From Ornithinibacillus gellani (lineage in GTDB: Bacteria > Bacillota > Bacilli > Bacillales > Amphibacillaceae): a stretch of DNA of 64,000 nucleotides. Below the pieces are notes generated by a model. It had not been told where the DNA came from. It did not search any database and was given only the letters and a program-made list of their open reading frames with translations. The DNA is taken from contig NZ_QTSZ01000047.1 in the NCBI RefSeq assembly GCF_003730295.1, positions 186,001-250,000 on the forward strand, in the 5' to 3' direction. The position numbers and the translations under genes were made by a program. Positions 33,930-42,224 of the stretch are shown here, in pieces. Positions within the stretch are counted from its first letter, which is position 1. The number at the start of each line of letters is the position of its first letter.

Positions 33930-34967
33930 ATGGAGCGTACGAAGTATAGCCTGTACGATGAATTACTTACGGACGCGAATGATCCGAGTCTTGCGTTCGA
34001 GCAGGTTTTTCACCAATTGTTACAGAAATATCCACGGTCAGAAGCAATTGAATTCATGCGCGATTATTGCCTACAAAACAAATCCAGTTATTCAAGCAGA
34101 ATTGGAATGGAATTTTTGTATATGAACGGCTTGTATAACGATCTTCAGAAGCTTATTCATATCAACAAGCAATCCCATGTATTGAAAAATAAACAATGGG
34201 CAGCTGTTTATCAACTCATCATCGATCGCCGCACAAATAAAATTCCAACGTATGTATGTGTTCAAAAGCTTAATCGTATCCACACAGATGATATTATTCT
34301 ATATTGCTTAATTGAATTGACGAAGGTCGGCTGTTATTTCGATGTAAATAATTACGATAAAATTGGTAAATTTTTAGATGTCCAATTTGAGTTATTTTCT
34401 AAAATTGAAGATCCATTTATGCTTTCGTGTTTGGATTTACGTTTACATCAGCAGCTCGTATTTTATCATTGGATGCGAAATGAAGTCATTATGGCAAGAA
34501 AGTATGCCTTTCGCGCGCTTAACCAGACAAACAGTCCGCAAACAAAGGCATCCTTGCACATTAACCTTGGTTTAACCTACACCTTTGATACGTATTCACA
34601 GGGGATGTATCACTTTAATGAAGCGTTGAAAATCGCAAAGGAAAACGAAATGGACAAATATATACATGCGATTTGTAATTACAATATCCCTTTTATTTCA
34701 GCCCATTTTAATCAAGTGGATGGTATATCAAGTGAGGATCCAAGTGAACAGGCACATATTGAGATTGCAAAAGGTAATTACAAAAGAGCAATTGAATTAT
34801 TGGAAAGTATTCCATTAACGAGTCCTTTTGGGATTTATTATATGGGCATGGCTAAACAGGATGAACAACTGCTGATGAAGTCTTACAATTGTTTTATTAA
34901 TCGCCGCAGTGATTACTTTTTTAGTCGTTTGCCCCTGAATGCAATGAAAAATTTATCCAGTGCTTAA
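33930..34967 (+). CDS. AimR-like peptide pheromone receptor (TPR protein)
   Basis: 345 aa, all-helical with TPR-like repeats. It resembles AimR, the arbitrium receptor of SPbeta-group phages: an N-terminal LYDELL...QLLQKYPR...EFMRDYCL segment, central helical repeats (for example ASLHINLGLTYTFDTYSQGM near 210-230) and the C-terminal YFFSRLPLNAMKNL. AimR binds a six-residue AimP peptide. The usual N-terminal ~30-50-residue helix-turn-helix seems absent: the ATG at 33930 follows AAAGGAAAGTTAGGA and a stop lies 13 codons upstream. It may act by protein contact as Rap proteins do. No phage genes are nearby. Identification is from remembered family pattern, not a search. Confidence 0.72.
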   Translation: MERTKYSLYDELLTDANDPSLAFEQVFHQLLQKYPRSEAIEFMRDYCLQNKSSYSSRIGMEFLYMNGLYNDLQKLIHINKQSHVLKNKQWAAVYQLIIDRRTNKIPTYVCVQKLNRIHTDDIILYCLIELTKVGCYFDVNNYDKIGKFLDVQFELFSKIEDPFMLSCLDLRLHQQLVFYHWMRNEVIMARKYAFRALNQTNSPQTKASLHINLGLTYTFDTYSQGMYHFNEALKIAKENEMDKYIHAICNYNIPFISAHFNQVDGISSEDPSEQAHIEIAKGNYKRAIELLESIPLTSPFGIYYMGMAKQDEQLLMKSYNCFINRRSDYFFSRLPLNAMKNLSSA

Positions 34968-35068
34968 TAACTAGCATGCAATAATGGATAGTCACTCATC
35001 TGGAAATGGCTTCGCTTAGCCACCATGAAAGGGTCGCCTCTCCTTCCTTTGTGAAGGGAGTATGCTAC

Positions 35069-35194
35069 ATGAATTTTTTTCACCACCTCCAATGTTTTGC
35101 AGGAGAAGATGAATGCCGATCTGCTGCACATGAAATGAAACTGTATGAGCCAAGGGAAGCTATAGCATCAAAGTTTGCTTTGAATTTGCTATAA
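35069..35194 (+). CDS. Possible 41-aa small protein
   Basis: ATG at 35069 is preceded by AAGGGAG with 8-nt spacing and stays open for 41 codons. The product is not recognised and has no membrane segment. It lies between the AimR-like gene and the pre-propeptide gene and ends over the putative -10 of the latter. Could equally be leader sequence. Confidence 0.25.
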   Translation: MNFFHHLQCFAGEDECRSAAHEMKLYEPREAIASKFALNLL

Positions 35195-35195
35195 A
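35168..35195 (+). promoter_or_regulatory. Dyad and -10 upstream of the pre-propeptide gene
   Basis: Inverted repeat TCAAAG-TTTG-CTTTGA (35168-35183) just before TATAAA (35190-35195). GCTATA occurs on both sides of it (35163 and 35188). The layout suggests a regulated promoter about 50 nt ahead of the gene. Confidence 0.4.
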
Positions 35196-35243
35196 AGGGT
35201 TCAATGAATAAACATTTCATCAAAAGGAAATGGAGGGGGTACC

Positions 35244-35378
35244 ATGAAAGTACTCAAAATGTTTCTTGGTGCAGTTTTGATTGCTTTTGTCATTGCTGTC
35301 GGTTCGATGAATGCTGGACAGGAATTGGCGGATCCTGAGTTTGGTCAGGTTGACGGCAATCCAAGCACTATAGGATAA
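35244..35378 (+). CDS. AimP-like secreted pheromone pre-propeptide
   Basis: 44 codons with a very strong site TGGAGGGGGTACC before ATG. Residues 1-24 are a signal peptide (MKVLKMF, then a hydrophobic stretch GAVLIAFVIAV, cut near SMNA). The 20-residue remainder starts GQELADPEFG and ends NPSTIG. Length, architecture and position downstream of an AimR-like gene match phage AimP precursors (about 43 aa, six-residue C-terminal pheromone). The mature peptide would be NPSTIG if cut like AimP. Coding is strongly suggested by the site and the signal peptide; the pheromone role is inferred. Confidence 0.68.
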   Translation: MKVLKMFLGAVLIAFVIAVGSMNAGQELADPEFGQVDGNPSTIG

Positions 35379-35479
35379 ATTTATTTTTATTGAGGGACCT
35401 AATAATCGAATAAGTGAATGATATTTGGAATGGTATATGCGAAATGGTTTTAAACAAAGAACCCTTTTTAATAGAGCTA

Positions 35480-35511
35480 GAGCTCCATGATATGAAATCA
35501 TGGGGCTTTTT
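35480..35511 (+). terminator. Terminator after the pre-propeptide gene
   Basis: AGCTCCATGAT / ATCATGGGGCT hairpin with TTTTT. It lies about 100 nt past the stop. Confidence 0.88.
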
Positions 35512-35745
35512 GCTGTCTTCCACATCTGATCTTCCATAGGCTGTTCAGGCCAGTCCAATTGTAATACCTCCCGCTAAAGACTTCAAAAATAATCATAATA
35601 CTGAAAGCTTGGTAATAAAATGTTACAAACCAAGCAATGAGTCAAGTCTGAGGTGAGAGCTTGTGTGGTTCCTTTAATACTGAGTGACATCATTTGAAAT
35701 GGATACATATTGTTTAAAGTACATGCAAATCGCATACATCATGAT
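35512..35745. other. Intergenic region before usd/spoIIID
   Basis: No gene. GCTTGG(taataaaatgttacaaa)CCAAGC at about 35608-35636 forms a perfect 6-bp stem. CATACATC at 35733-35740 resembles a SigE -10 box, without a clear -35. Confidence 0.35.
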
Positions 35746-35850
35746 ATGGAAGCAGATACATTGGAATGCCAGTTTATTGGATCACCATACTGGAAGGATT
35801 ATAAGCGGCTTCACGACATCTGGAAGAATGGGCTGCTTAAATATACGTAG
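35746..35850 (+). CDS. usd: Possible Usd-like leader peptide upstream of spoIIID
   Basis: 34 codons from ATG to TAG encode an aromatic- and lysine-rich peptide with FIGSPYWKDYKRLHDIWKNG. In B. subtilis a short frame called usd lies just upstream of spoIIID and must be translated for spoIIID expression. Position and size fit. No ribosome site precedes this ATG, and a TTG at 35710 in the same frame is an alternative, so the start is uncertain. I do not remember the B. subtilis sequence well enough to align it. Confidence 0.4.
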   Translation: MEADTLECQFIGSPYWKDYKRLHDIWKNGLLKYT

Positions 35851-35939
35851 CATGATAAGCGGCCTTGCTACAGCTGGCTTTCCAATCACCTTGTCTCAAA
35901 CCGCACCTCGGAAATTATCCAACATAGGAGGCGAAGGGT

Positions 35940-36212
35940 GTGCACGATTACATCAAAGAAAGGACAATCAGGATAGGTGAACATGTTGTAGAGACAAGGA
36001 AAACCGTCCGTATGATTGCAAAGGAATTTGGTGTATCAAAGAGTACAGTTCATAAGGATTTAACAGAACGTCTGCCGGAAATTAATCCGGAATTGGCAGC
36101 CCAGGTAAAAGAAATTTTGGAATATCATAAATCCATCCGTCATTTACGTGGTGGCGAGGCGACAAGAAAAAAATACAAGCTGGAAAATGCCGCTGCTGAA
36201 CCGACAAGCTAG
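35940..36212 (+). CDS. spoIIID: Sporulation transcription factor SpoIIID
   Basis: 90-aa DNA-binding protein active in the mother cell with SigE. Nearly identical in its core to B. subtilis SpoIIID: HDYIKERTIRIGEHVVETR, the helix-turn-helix MIAKEFGVSKSTVHKDLTER, then the basic HKSIRHLRGGEATRKKYK. Start codon GTG at 35940, preceded by ATAGGAGGCGAAGGGT. Confidence 0.96.
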   Translation: MHDYIKERTIRIGEHVVETRKTVRMIAKEFGVSKSTVHKDLTERLPEINPELAAQVKEILEYHKSIRHLRGGEATRKKYKLENAAAEPTS

Positions 36213-36476
36213 AGTATTACCTGCTTGGAGTTGGTGCAATGTATGGCTGTCACCACTCCAAGCCATCGTTAAATGCCCATTCTGCTATGGTATAATCTAT
36301 TTCTTCCCTTCTCATATTTCTTTCGTTATTCTCTTCTGACATATGTCTTAAAAAAATCACAACCTTTTTCCTATAAATGCAGTTAATTGTAGAAAGATGT
36401 GGTAAAATATAATATTAGTAGCATTATGTTTTCTAACAGGTGCAAGATAGTTATTAAGCTAGGAGGATCTCGATTC

Positions 36477-37478
36477 ATGTTTTCCAGAGATATAGGAATT
36501 GACCTTGGAACTGCCAATGTTTTGATTCACGTAAAAGGTAAAGGAATTGTATTAAATGAACCAGCCGTCGTTGCAATGGACCGTGTAACTGGAAAAGTCC
36601 TGGAAGTTGGAGAAGCTGCACGTCGTATGGTTGGACGGACACCAGGAAATATTGAAGCCATTCGCCCGTTAAAAGACGGGGTGATTGCTGACTTTGATGT
36701 AACAGAAGCAATGTTAAAGCATTTTATAAATAAAATTAATGTTCGAGGTTTTTTATCTAAACCGAGAATGCTGATTTGCTGCCCGACGAATATTACGAAG
36801 GTGGAGCAAAAGGCAATCAAAGAAGCCGCCGAGAAATCAGGCGGTAAAAAAGTGTATTTGGAAGAAGAACCAAAAGTTGCAGCAATTGGTGCCGGAATGG
36901 AAATTTTCCAACCAAGCGGTAATATGGTTGTAGATATTGGTGGTGGAACAACAGATGTTGCTGTACTTTCGATGGGAGATATTGTAACGGCAGAATCCAT
37001 CAAAATGGCCGGTGATGACTTTGATTTTGAAATTCTTCAGTACATCAAAAAGAAGTACAAGCTTCTGATTGGGGAACGTACAGCTGAGGATATTAAGATA
37101 AATGTAGCCACTGTCTTTTCGGGTTCTCGTAAAGAATCAATGGATATTAGAGGACGTGACATGGTTTCAGGTCTTCCACGCACCATTACGATTCATTCTG
37201 AAGAAATTGAAGAGGCGTTACGTGAACCAGTATCGCTCATTGTTCAGTCTGCCAAATCCGTATTAGAACGTACACCTCCTGAGCTTTCAGCAGACATCAT
37301 TGATCGCGGCGTTATTTTAACTGGTGGTGGAGCATTAATTCATGGTATTGATGAATTACTTGCAGAAGAATTAAAGGTACCAGTATTTATTGCTGAGGAA
37401 CCTATGAATTGTGTAGCAAAAGGTACCGGAATGATGCTTGAAAATATTGATAAAATTGAACGAAGAAGCATCATTTAA
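36477..37478 (+). CDS. mbl: MreB-like actin homologue Mbl
   Basis: 333 aa. Actin-fold motifs: IGIDLGTANVLIHVKGKG (phosphate 1), VVDIGGGTTDVAVLS (phosphate 2) and VILTGGGALIHGIDELLAEE (adenosine). Organises lateral wall synthesis in rod-shaped cells. Directly after spoIIID and before flhO, the B. subtilis mbl position. The true ATG is 36477 after CTAGGAGGATCTCGATTC; the longer reading upstream is not conserved. Confidence 0.96.
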   Translation: MFSRDIGIDLGTANVLIHVKGKGIVLNEPAVVAMDRVTGKVLEVGEAARRMVGRTPGNIEAIRPLKDGVIADFDVTEAMLKHFINKINVRGFLSKPRMLICCPTNITKVEQKAIKEAAEKSGGKKVYLEEEPKVAAIGAGMEIFQPSGNMVVDIGGGTTDVAVLSMGDIVTAESIKMAGDDFDFEILQYIKKKYKLLIGERTAEDIKINVATVFSGSRKESMDIRGRDMVSGLPRTITIHSEEIEEALREPVSLIVQSAKSVLERTPPELSADIIDRGVILTGGGALIHGIDELLAEELKVPVFIAEEPMNCVAKGTGMMLENIDKIERRSII

Positions 37479-37520
37479 TCACGCGAATGGATTTAGTGTC
37501 CATAGAGAGGAGTTGTCATC

Positions 37521-38309
37521 TTGCTTAGAGGATTTTATACAGCTGCGAGCGGCATGATTGCACAGCAGCGCCGACAAGAAGCATTGTCTAATAATATTGC
37601 AAATGCTCAAACACCGGGCTTTAAAGCGGACCAAGCGTCATTGCGTGCATTTCCGGAAATGCTGTTGCATGAGATGGGCACGAAGCAAAGTCCATTAAAA
37701 AATGGGACAAACATGCCAGTAAATCGTCCTGTTGGTCCATTGAATACAGGTGTTTATGTACATGAGATACTACCTGATTTTTCACAGGGAGATATTCGTC
37801 AAACGGGTCTTCCAACAGATTTTGCATTGGTAGATGGCGCATATCCAGATGAAACTGGAAAAGCTTTTTTTACCATTCAAAATGCAGCTGGTGAAATTCG
37901 CTATACAAGAAACGGTAATTTCTCAGTGGACGGGGAAGGATTTTTAACGACAAACCAAGGCTATTATGTATTGAATCAGGCAGGTAATCGAATTCAAACA
38001 AATGGTCTTTCAGTAGACAATGGTATGGTGGAAACAGCTGGATTAGATTTAGGTATTGCCTATGTAGCGGAGCCGAATAGCTTAGCGAAGGAAGGCGAAG
38101 GTATTTACGCTGGAGAAGCGGAAAATATGCCACTCCAATCAAGCTATCAAGTAAAGCAAGGGTACCTGGAGCAATCCAATGTAGATACGATGCAAACCAT
38201 GACAGAAATGATGAATTCTTATCGTATGTTTGAAACGAATCAGCGTGTATTAAAGGCCTATGATGAGAGTATGGGCAAAGCTGTTAATGAAATTGGTCGT
38301 ATTGGTTAA
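37521..38309 (+). CDS. flhO: Flagellar hook-basal body protein FlhO
   Basis: 262 aa of the FlgF/FlgG rod family: N-terminal MLRGFYTAASGMIAQQRRQE and NNIANAQTPGFKA, C-terminal EQSNVDTMQTMTEMMNSYR. Start codon TTG at 37521 with AGAGAGGAGTTGTCATC. Exported by the flagellar type III system. Follows mbl by 42 nt, likely same transcript. Confidence 0.95.
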   Translation: MLRGFYTAASGMIAQQRRQEALSNNIANAQTPGFKADQASLRAFPEMLLHEMGTKQSPLKNGTNMPVNRPVGPLNTGVYVHEILPDFSQGDIRQTGLPTDFALVDGAYPDETGKAFFTIQNAAGEIRYTRNGNFSVDGEGFLTTNQGYYVLNQAGNRIQTNGLSVDNGMVETAGLDLGIAYVAEPNSLAKEGEGIYAGEAENMPLQSSYQVKQGYLEQSNVDTMQTMTEMMNSYRMFETNQRVLKAYDESMGKAVNEIGRIG

Positions 38310-38353
38310 AACTTGTAAATAATATGTGTTTTTCTGTGTAGGAGGAATAAAGA

Positions 38354-39187
38354 ATGTCACGGACAATGATCCAGGCAGCTGCAACAATGAATCAGCTCCA
38401 AAATAAACTAGATCTCATTGGTAATAATATGGCAAATAGTCAAACAGCAGGTTATAAAAGTAGACAAGCTGAATTTTCTTCTTTGCTTTACCAGCAAATC
38501 AATAATATGCAGCATCCAGCTAATATGGATGGACGTACGACTCCCAATGGGGTTCGTGTTGGTTCTGGGGCAGCTCTTGGCTCTATTCGTTCAGACTTAA
38601 CGCTCGGATCCGTGAACCAAACGGGACGAGGCTTAGATATAGCTCTACTACAGCCACAGCATTTTTTACAAGTGCAAGTTCAAGCTGATGATGGTCAAAT
38701 GGAAACCCATTATACAAGAGATGGTGCTTTGTATTTGTCACCGACAGCAGATCAGACTGCAGTCACGCTTGTAACAAGTGAAGGTAATCCAATCCTGGGC
38801 GTAAACGGTCCGATTGTGATTCCAGATGGATTTGAAGATATTTCAATCGATACAAATGGAAGCATCCATATTTATAGAAATGGAATGGAACAAACAGTTG
38901 GTCAGCTTGCGTTAGTAGAAGCTGTTCAACCACATTTACTGGAAGCAGTAGAGCATAATCGTTTCCGTATCCCTGTAATAGATGGTGCGCCATATGACGT
39001 TAATCAATTGATGCAAGCGGTACAGCCTGTTACAAATGTACTGGAGAGTGGTGCATTGGAGCAATCCAATGTTGATCTATCCGAACAAATGACAGAGATG
39101 CTAATGACCCAACGGGCGTACCAATTTAATGCAAGAACCATCTCGATGAGTGATCAAATGCTTGGACTCATTAATTCACTTCGCTAA
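38354..39187 (+). CDS. flhP: Flagellar hook-basal body protein FlhP
   Basis: 277 aa, paralogue of FlhO. N-terminal MNQLQNKLDLIGNNMANSQT with GYKSRQAEF, C-terminal EQSNVDLSEQMTEMLMTQRA. Needed for rod-to-hook assembly in B. subtilis. TGTAGGAGGAATAAAGA precedes ATG. Confidence 0.95.
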   Translation: MSRTMIQAAATMNQLQNKLDLIGNNMANSQTAGYKSRQAEFSSLLYQQINNMQHPANMDGRTTPNGVRVGSGAALGSIRSDLTLGSVNQTGRGLDIALLQPQHFLQVQVQADDGQMETHYTRDGALYLSPTADQTAVTLVTSEGNPILGVNGPIVIPDGFEDISIDTNGSIHIYRNGMEQTVGQLALVEAVQPHLLEAVEHNRFRIPVIDGAPYDVNQLMQAVQPVTNVLESGALEQSNVDLSEQMTEMLMTQRAYQFNARTISMSDQMLGLINSLR

Positions 39188-39265
39188 GTGCCCAGTTTTA
39201 TGAAATGCATGCTGAAGTGAACATTTACCCAAGTATTTTTCAGATGGATGAAGGAGAACCAAGCC

Positions 39266-39661
39266 ATGTCAATAAAACAATCAGAAAGACCTGTAAAGGA
39301 AAGCAAGACGAAACAAAAGCAGACGAGCGCGAAACAATCAACAGCTGCCAAAGAGAGTCGCAATGAACGTGCAACGAGAAAAGAGCAGAAAGCGCTTCAA
39401 AAACAAGCAACTGATGCTGGTAATGTGACCAATCGCAAAAGTCAAAAAAAGCTTCGCAAACAAGAAAAACGCAGGAAGAAAAAACCGCGTCGGCGGGTCT
39501 TCCCAATTTGGCTACGCGTCATTATCATTCTTCTGCTTGCAGCTGCAGCCTTTATTATTGGAATAATGATTGGTTATGGCGTCATTGGAGAAGGAGTTCC
39601 AAAGGATGCATTAAACAAAGAGACATGGCAGCATATCGTTGACATTGTGAAGAAAAAATAA
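39266..39661 (+). CDS. Small basic membrane protein, EpuA family (RNA polymerase subunit beta-like annotation)
   Basis: 131 aa: about 85 lysine/arginine/glutamine-rich residues, a membrane helix (RVIIILLLAAAAFIIGIMIG) and a short tail VIGEGVPKDALNKETWQHI. This helix-plus-tail is the PF11772 EpuA pattern, often mislabelled as RNA polymerase subunit beta. Function unknown. ATG at 39266 follows GAAGGAGAACCAAGCC. Confidence 0.75.
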   Translation: MSIKQSERPVKESKTKQKQTSAKQSTAAKESRNERATRKEQKALQKQATDAGNVTNRKSQKKLRKQEKRRKKKPRRRVFPIWLRVIIILLLAAAAFIIGIMIGYGVIGEGVPKDALNKETWQHIVDIVKKK

Positions 39662-39675
39662 TATAGGCATGATTG

Positions 39676-39710
39676 AAAAGGGCTTGCACCAAATGGATGC
39701 AAGCCCTTTG
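39676..39710 (+). terminator. Terminator between convergent genes
   Basis: AAAAGGGCTTGCA / TGCAAGCCCTTT perfect stem; works in both directions for the converging genes. Confidence 0.85.
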
Positions 39711-39711
39711 A

Positions 39712-39858
39712 TTATGGTTTTCGTCCACCGGTAACCAAACGAATGATTAGGATAACAAGCGCAATAACAAGTAGAATGTGGACAAGTCCACCTGCGATTT
39801 TGAAAGAAAATCCTAGGATCCATAATATCAATAAAATACATATTAATGTCCAAAGCAT
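39712..39858 (-). CDS. Lmo0937-type small membrane protein
   Basis: 48 aa, two membrane helices with a turn FSFKIAGGLVH, ending LIIRLVTGGRKP. This is the DUF5670/lmo0937 pattern, often stress-linked in Firmicutes; role not known. AGAGGGGAGGCATCGTTC precedes ATG on the minus strand. Confidence 0.8.
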   Translation of the reverse strand: MLWTLICILLILWILGFSFKIAGGLVHILLVIALVILIIRLVTGGRKP

Positions 39859-40001
39859 GAACGATGCCTCCCCTCTACCGGAACGCTTCCAGTTAATAAT
39901 ATAGTTTTACCTCAAAATGCATATTTTCAAACATTTTTCTGCTATAATGAACAACATATATGTAGTAAGAATTGATATACATACGAGAGGAAGTGTAGGA
40001 A

Positions 40002-40418
40002 ATGGAACTTGATATTAAAGAAATAATCCCACATCGATATCCATTTTTACTTGTAGATCGTGTCTTGGAAATGGAAGAAGGAAAACGCGTAGTCGGATTG
40101 AAAAATGTTTCCTTCAATGAACCTTTTTTTCAAGGGCATTTTCCAGAATATCCTGTTATGCCAGGTGTCTTAATTATTGAGTCACTTGCACAGGTTGGAG
40201 CAATCGCAGTTTTGGGAAAAGAAGAGAACAAAGGAAAGATAGGATTTTTAGCAGGGGTGGATAAATGTCGTTTTAAACGCCAGGTGAAGCCAGGTGACCA
40301 ACTACGACTGGAAGTAGAAATTACTCGTGTGAAGGGGCCGATTGGTAAAGGGAAAGGCAAAGCTACGGTAGATGGTGAAGTCGCATGTGAAGCGGAAATA
40401 ACATTTGCTATTAAATAA
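40002..40418 (+). CDS. fabZ: (3R)-hydroxyacyl-ACP dehydratase FabZ
   Basis: 138 aa hot-dog fold. Catalytic His in [19 protein letters not shown] and Glu in ESLAQVGAI. Dehydrates hydroxyacyl-ACP in fatty acid elongation. GAGAGGAAGTGTAGGAA precedes ATG. Corresponds to ywpB near mbl/flhOP in B. subtilis. Confidence 0.96.
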   Translation: MELDIKEIIPHRYPFLLVDRVLEMEEGKRVVGLKNVSFNEPFFQGHFPEYPVMPGVLIIESLAQVGAIAVLGKEENKGKIGFLAGVDKCRFKRQVKPGDQLRLEVEITRVKGPIGKGKGKATVDGEVACEAEITFAIK

Positions 40419-40427
40419 ATCATAAAT

Positions 40428-40466
40428 AAAAAAGCTGTTTCATTCCTTTGGGTGAAGCAGCTTTTT
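40428..40466 (+). terminator. Terminator after fabZ
   Basis: AAAAAGCTG-TTCA / TGAA-CAGCTTTTT. Confidence 0.88.
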
Positions 40467-40559
40467 CTGTCTGTCATACTAACTTGATATATTTTTGTAT
40501 GGATAGAAAAAAAACGGGCAAACTACCTTTGAAAGCGAACATACAAAGGAGGATGCTTC

Positions 40560-40793
40560 ATGTTTAAGAAAGGTTTGATGAAGTTTGGTGTACTATTTTT
40601 GGCGTTATCATTAATTACTGCTTGTAATGTGAATGACGATAATAATGATAATGTACCAAATAATGACGATAATGTTCCGAACAACGAAGCACCAAACAAT
40701 AACAATGATAACAACAACGATAACCTGGAAGAAGATTTAAATCAAGACCTGAACGAAGATGTGGATGATGGCAACCGTGACACGAATCGCTAA
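40560..40793 (+). CDS. Small Asn/Asp-rich lipoprotein
   Basis: 77 aa. Lipobox SLITAC places the lipidated Cys at residue 22; the mature part is almost only Asn, Asp, Glu and Pro (low complexity). AAAGGAGGATGCTTC precedes ATG. Function unknown; possibly spore or envelope associated. Confidence 0.75.
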   Translation: MFKKGLMKFGVLFLALSLITACNVNDDNNDNVPNNDDNVPNNEAPNNNNDNNNDNLEEDLNQDLNEDVDDGNRDTNR

Positions 40794-40808
40794 TACATTT
40801 CGTGTAAG

Positions 40809-40841
40809 AAGCAGTCTGGGTTAAACCTAGGCTGCTTTTTT
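40809..40841 (+). terminator. Terminator after the small lipoprotein gene
   Basis: AAGCAG-CTGGGTT / AACCTAG-CTGCTT with TTTTTT. Confidence 0.88.
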
Positions 40842-40960
40842 GAGTAAGATGACGCACGAATGAAATTCAACGTAACTTAGAATAGAAAAGAATCGAATCT
40901 TTGATAAGATTCGATTCAAATCACATAGCGAATGTATTTCATTTACAGTTACTTGAAATA

Positions 40961-41488
40961 TTAAATTAATTGCATGGTTGTAATGCAAGTATTGTCGCCT
41001 TCAAAAGTAGAAATCTCAGATTCAACGGTTTTTGAATCATATTGGATCTTTACTTGAAAGTTTTTGTCACGTGGTAACCATAAATCGATAAAGCCATTTT
41101 TCAGTGAAGTCAGCTTTTCATCAATGATGATATTACCATCCTCATCTTCAATAAATACATCGAATTCTTTTTCTGCTAATTCCCCTTGACAGCCGGTTAA
41201 ACTATGAATGCTGCAAGGATGGGTCTCCTGAACAAATGGTGCAATGGAGACAAAGAACTCATCCTCTGGCAGGTCATATGTGGTCTCCTTATCTTTGGCA
41301 TCTGTTACAATAAGCTCCTCAGAAGTGATGGAGGCGGAAACCTCATCATTTGAAACCTTCGTACTGTATTCCTCAACCATTTTCTTAATATCCTTCGTTT
41401 CACCTTTGTCAGATGTGTCCTCACCACATGCAGCCATTATGAATAGAAACGTGAATCCGAGTAAGATCAATATACTTTTTTTCATCAT
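40961..41488 (-). CDS. cueP: CueP family copper-binding lipoprotein
   Basis: About 175 aa. Lipobox FIMAAC near residue 20. Conserved CueP cysteines and histidines: THPCSIHSLTGCQGELAEKEF and the C-terminal NTCITTMQ. In Salmonella CueP is a periplasmic Cu(I) store; here it would be anchored outside the membrane. The start follows GAGGAGTGTTC. Transcribed after ccdA on the minus strand with a 31-nt gap, so the two likely form an operon. Confidence 0.85.
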   Translation of the reverse strand: MMKKSILILLGFTFLFIMAACGEDTSDKGETKDIKKMVEEYSTKVSNDEVSASITSEELIVTDAKDKETTYDLPEDEFFVSIAPFVQETHPCSIHSLTGCQGELAEKEFDVFIEDEDGNIIIDEKLTSLKNGFIDLWLPRDKNFQVKIQYDSKTVESEISTFEGDNTCITTMQLI

Positions 41489-41519
41489 GAACACTCCTCG
41501 TATAGTATATTTAGACTAT

Positions 41520-42224
41520 TTATAAACCATAAAAGCCAAACCAACCTGCCAAAAATGAGGTTAATTTGGTCATCCAGTCAAAGTACAACGCAATTCCCAT
41601 GAAAATCATCATGTAGCCACCGACTTTAACGAATAGGCGACTATGTTTTTTAAACCATTTTAATTTCCCTACAAAAAAGGCTAACAATAAAAATGGAATA
41701 GAAAAACCTAATACATAACTGATCATCATCACCATACCAATTTCAGGATTGGTTGCAGCTAAAGATAATACAATTGCTAAGATTGGTCCCATACAAGGTG
41801 TCCATCCCAACGAAAAAGCCATACCAATAATAAAAGAACCCACAAATCCTCCAGGGCGATTTTTAAAGGCAATGGTTTTATTTTTCATTAGAAACTTGAA
41901 GTTGAGAATACCAACAATTACTAATCCGAAAAAAATAATTAAAATAGCTCCGATTTGTCTAATAATCCCCTGGTACGTTAGTAGAAATTCAGATAGAAGT
42001 GATGTGGTAAATCCAATCATTATAAAAACACTTGAAAACCCGAATAGAAATAAAACAGTGTGTAAAATAGCCTTTTTATTTAAACCCTTATTTTCTTCAC
42101 TTATTTCACTGACGCTCATTCCAGTAATATAGGATAGAAATGCAGGGTAAAGTGGCAATACACAAGGTGAAATAAAAGAAAGGAAACCAGCACCAAAAGC
42201 TAGAAATATGTTAATCTCCGCCAA
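41520..42224 (-). CDS. ccdA: CcdA-type thiol-disulfide membrane transporter
   Basis: 234 aa, six membrane helices, DsbD/CcdA fold. The two redox cysteines are in FLSFISPCVLPLYPAF and LGWTPCMGPILAI. It moves reducing equivalents across the membrane to extracellular thiol proteins. Next to cueP, the likely client is CueP's cysteines; this is inference. GGGGCTTGATATTTT lies upstream. Confidence 0.9.
   Translation of the reverse strand: MAEINIFLAFGAGFLSFISPCVLPLYPAFLSYITGMSVSEISEENKGLNKKAILHTVLFLFGFSSVFIMIGFTTSLLSEFLLTYQGIIRQIGAILIIFFGLVIVGILNFKFLMKNKTIAFKNRPGGFVGSFIIGMAFSLGWTPCMGPILAIVLSLAATNPEIGMVMMISYVLGFSIPFLLLAFFVGKLKWFKKHSRLFVKVGGYMMIFMGIALYFDWMTKLTSFLAGWFGFYGL

Noticed and set aside
33930-35378. 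Prophage remnant carrying aimR-aimP
   Set aside because: No integrase, capsid, lysis or phage regulator genes lie around it; neighbours are conserved sporulation genes. A lone relic cannot be excluded but is not supported.
35684-35980. 98-codon reading overlapping usd-like frame and the spoIIID start
   Set aside because: No ribosome site and it overlaps the certain SpoIIID gene in another frame.
39266-39661. RNA polymerase beta subunit
   Set aside because: The common database label for this family is misleading; the protein is a 131-aa basic single-helix membrane protein unlike RpoB.
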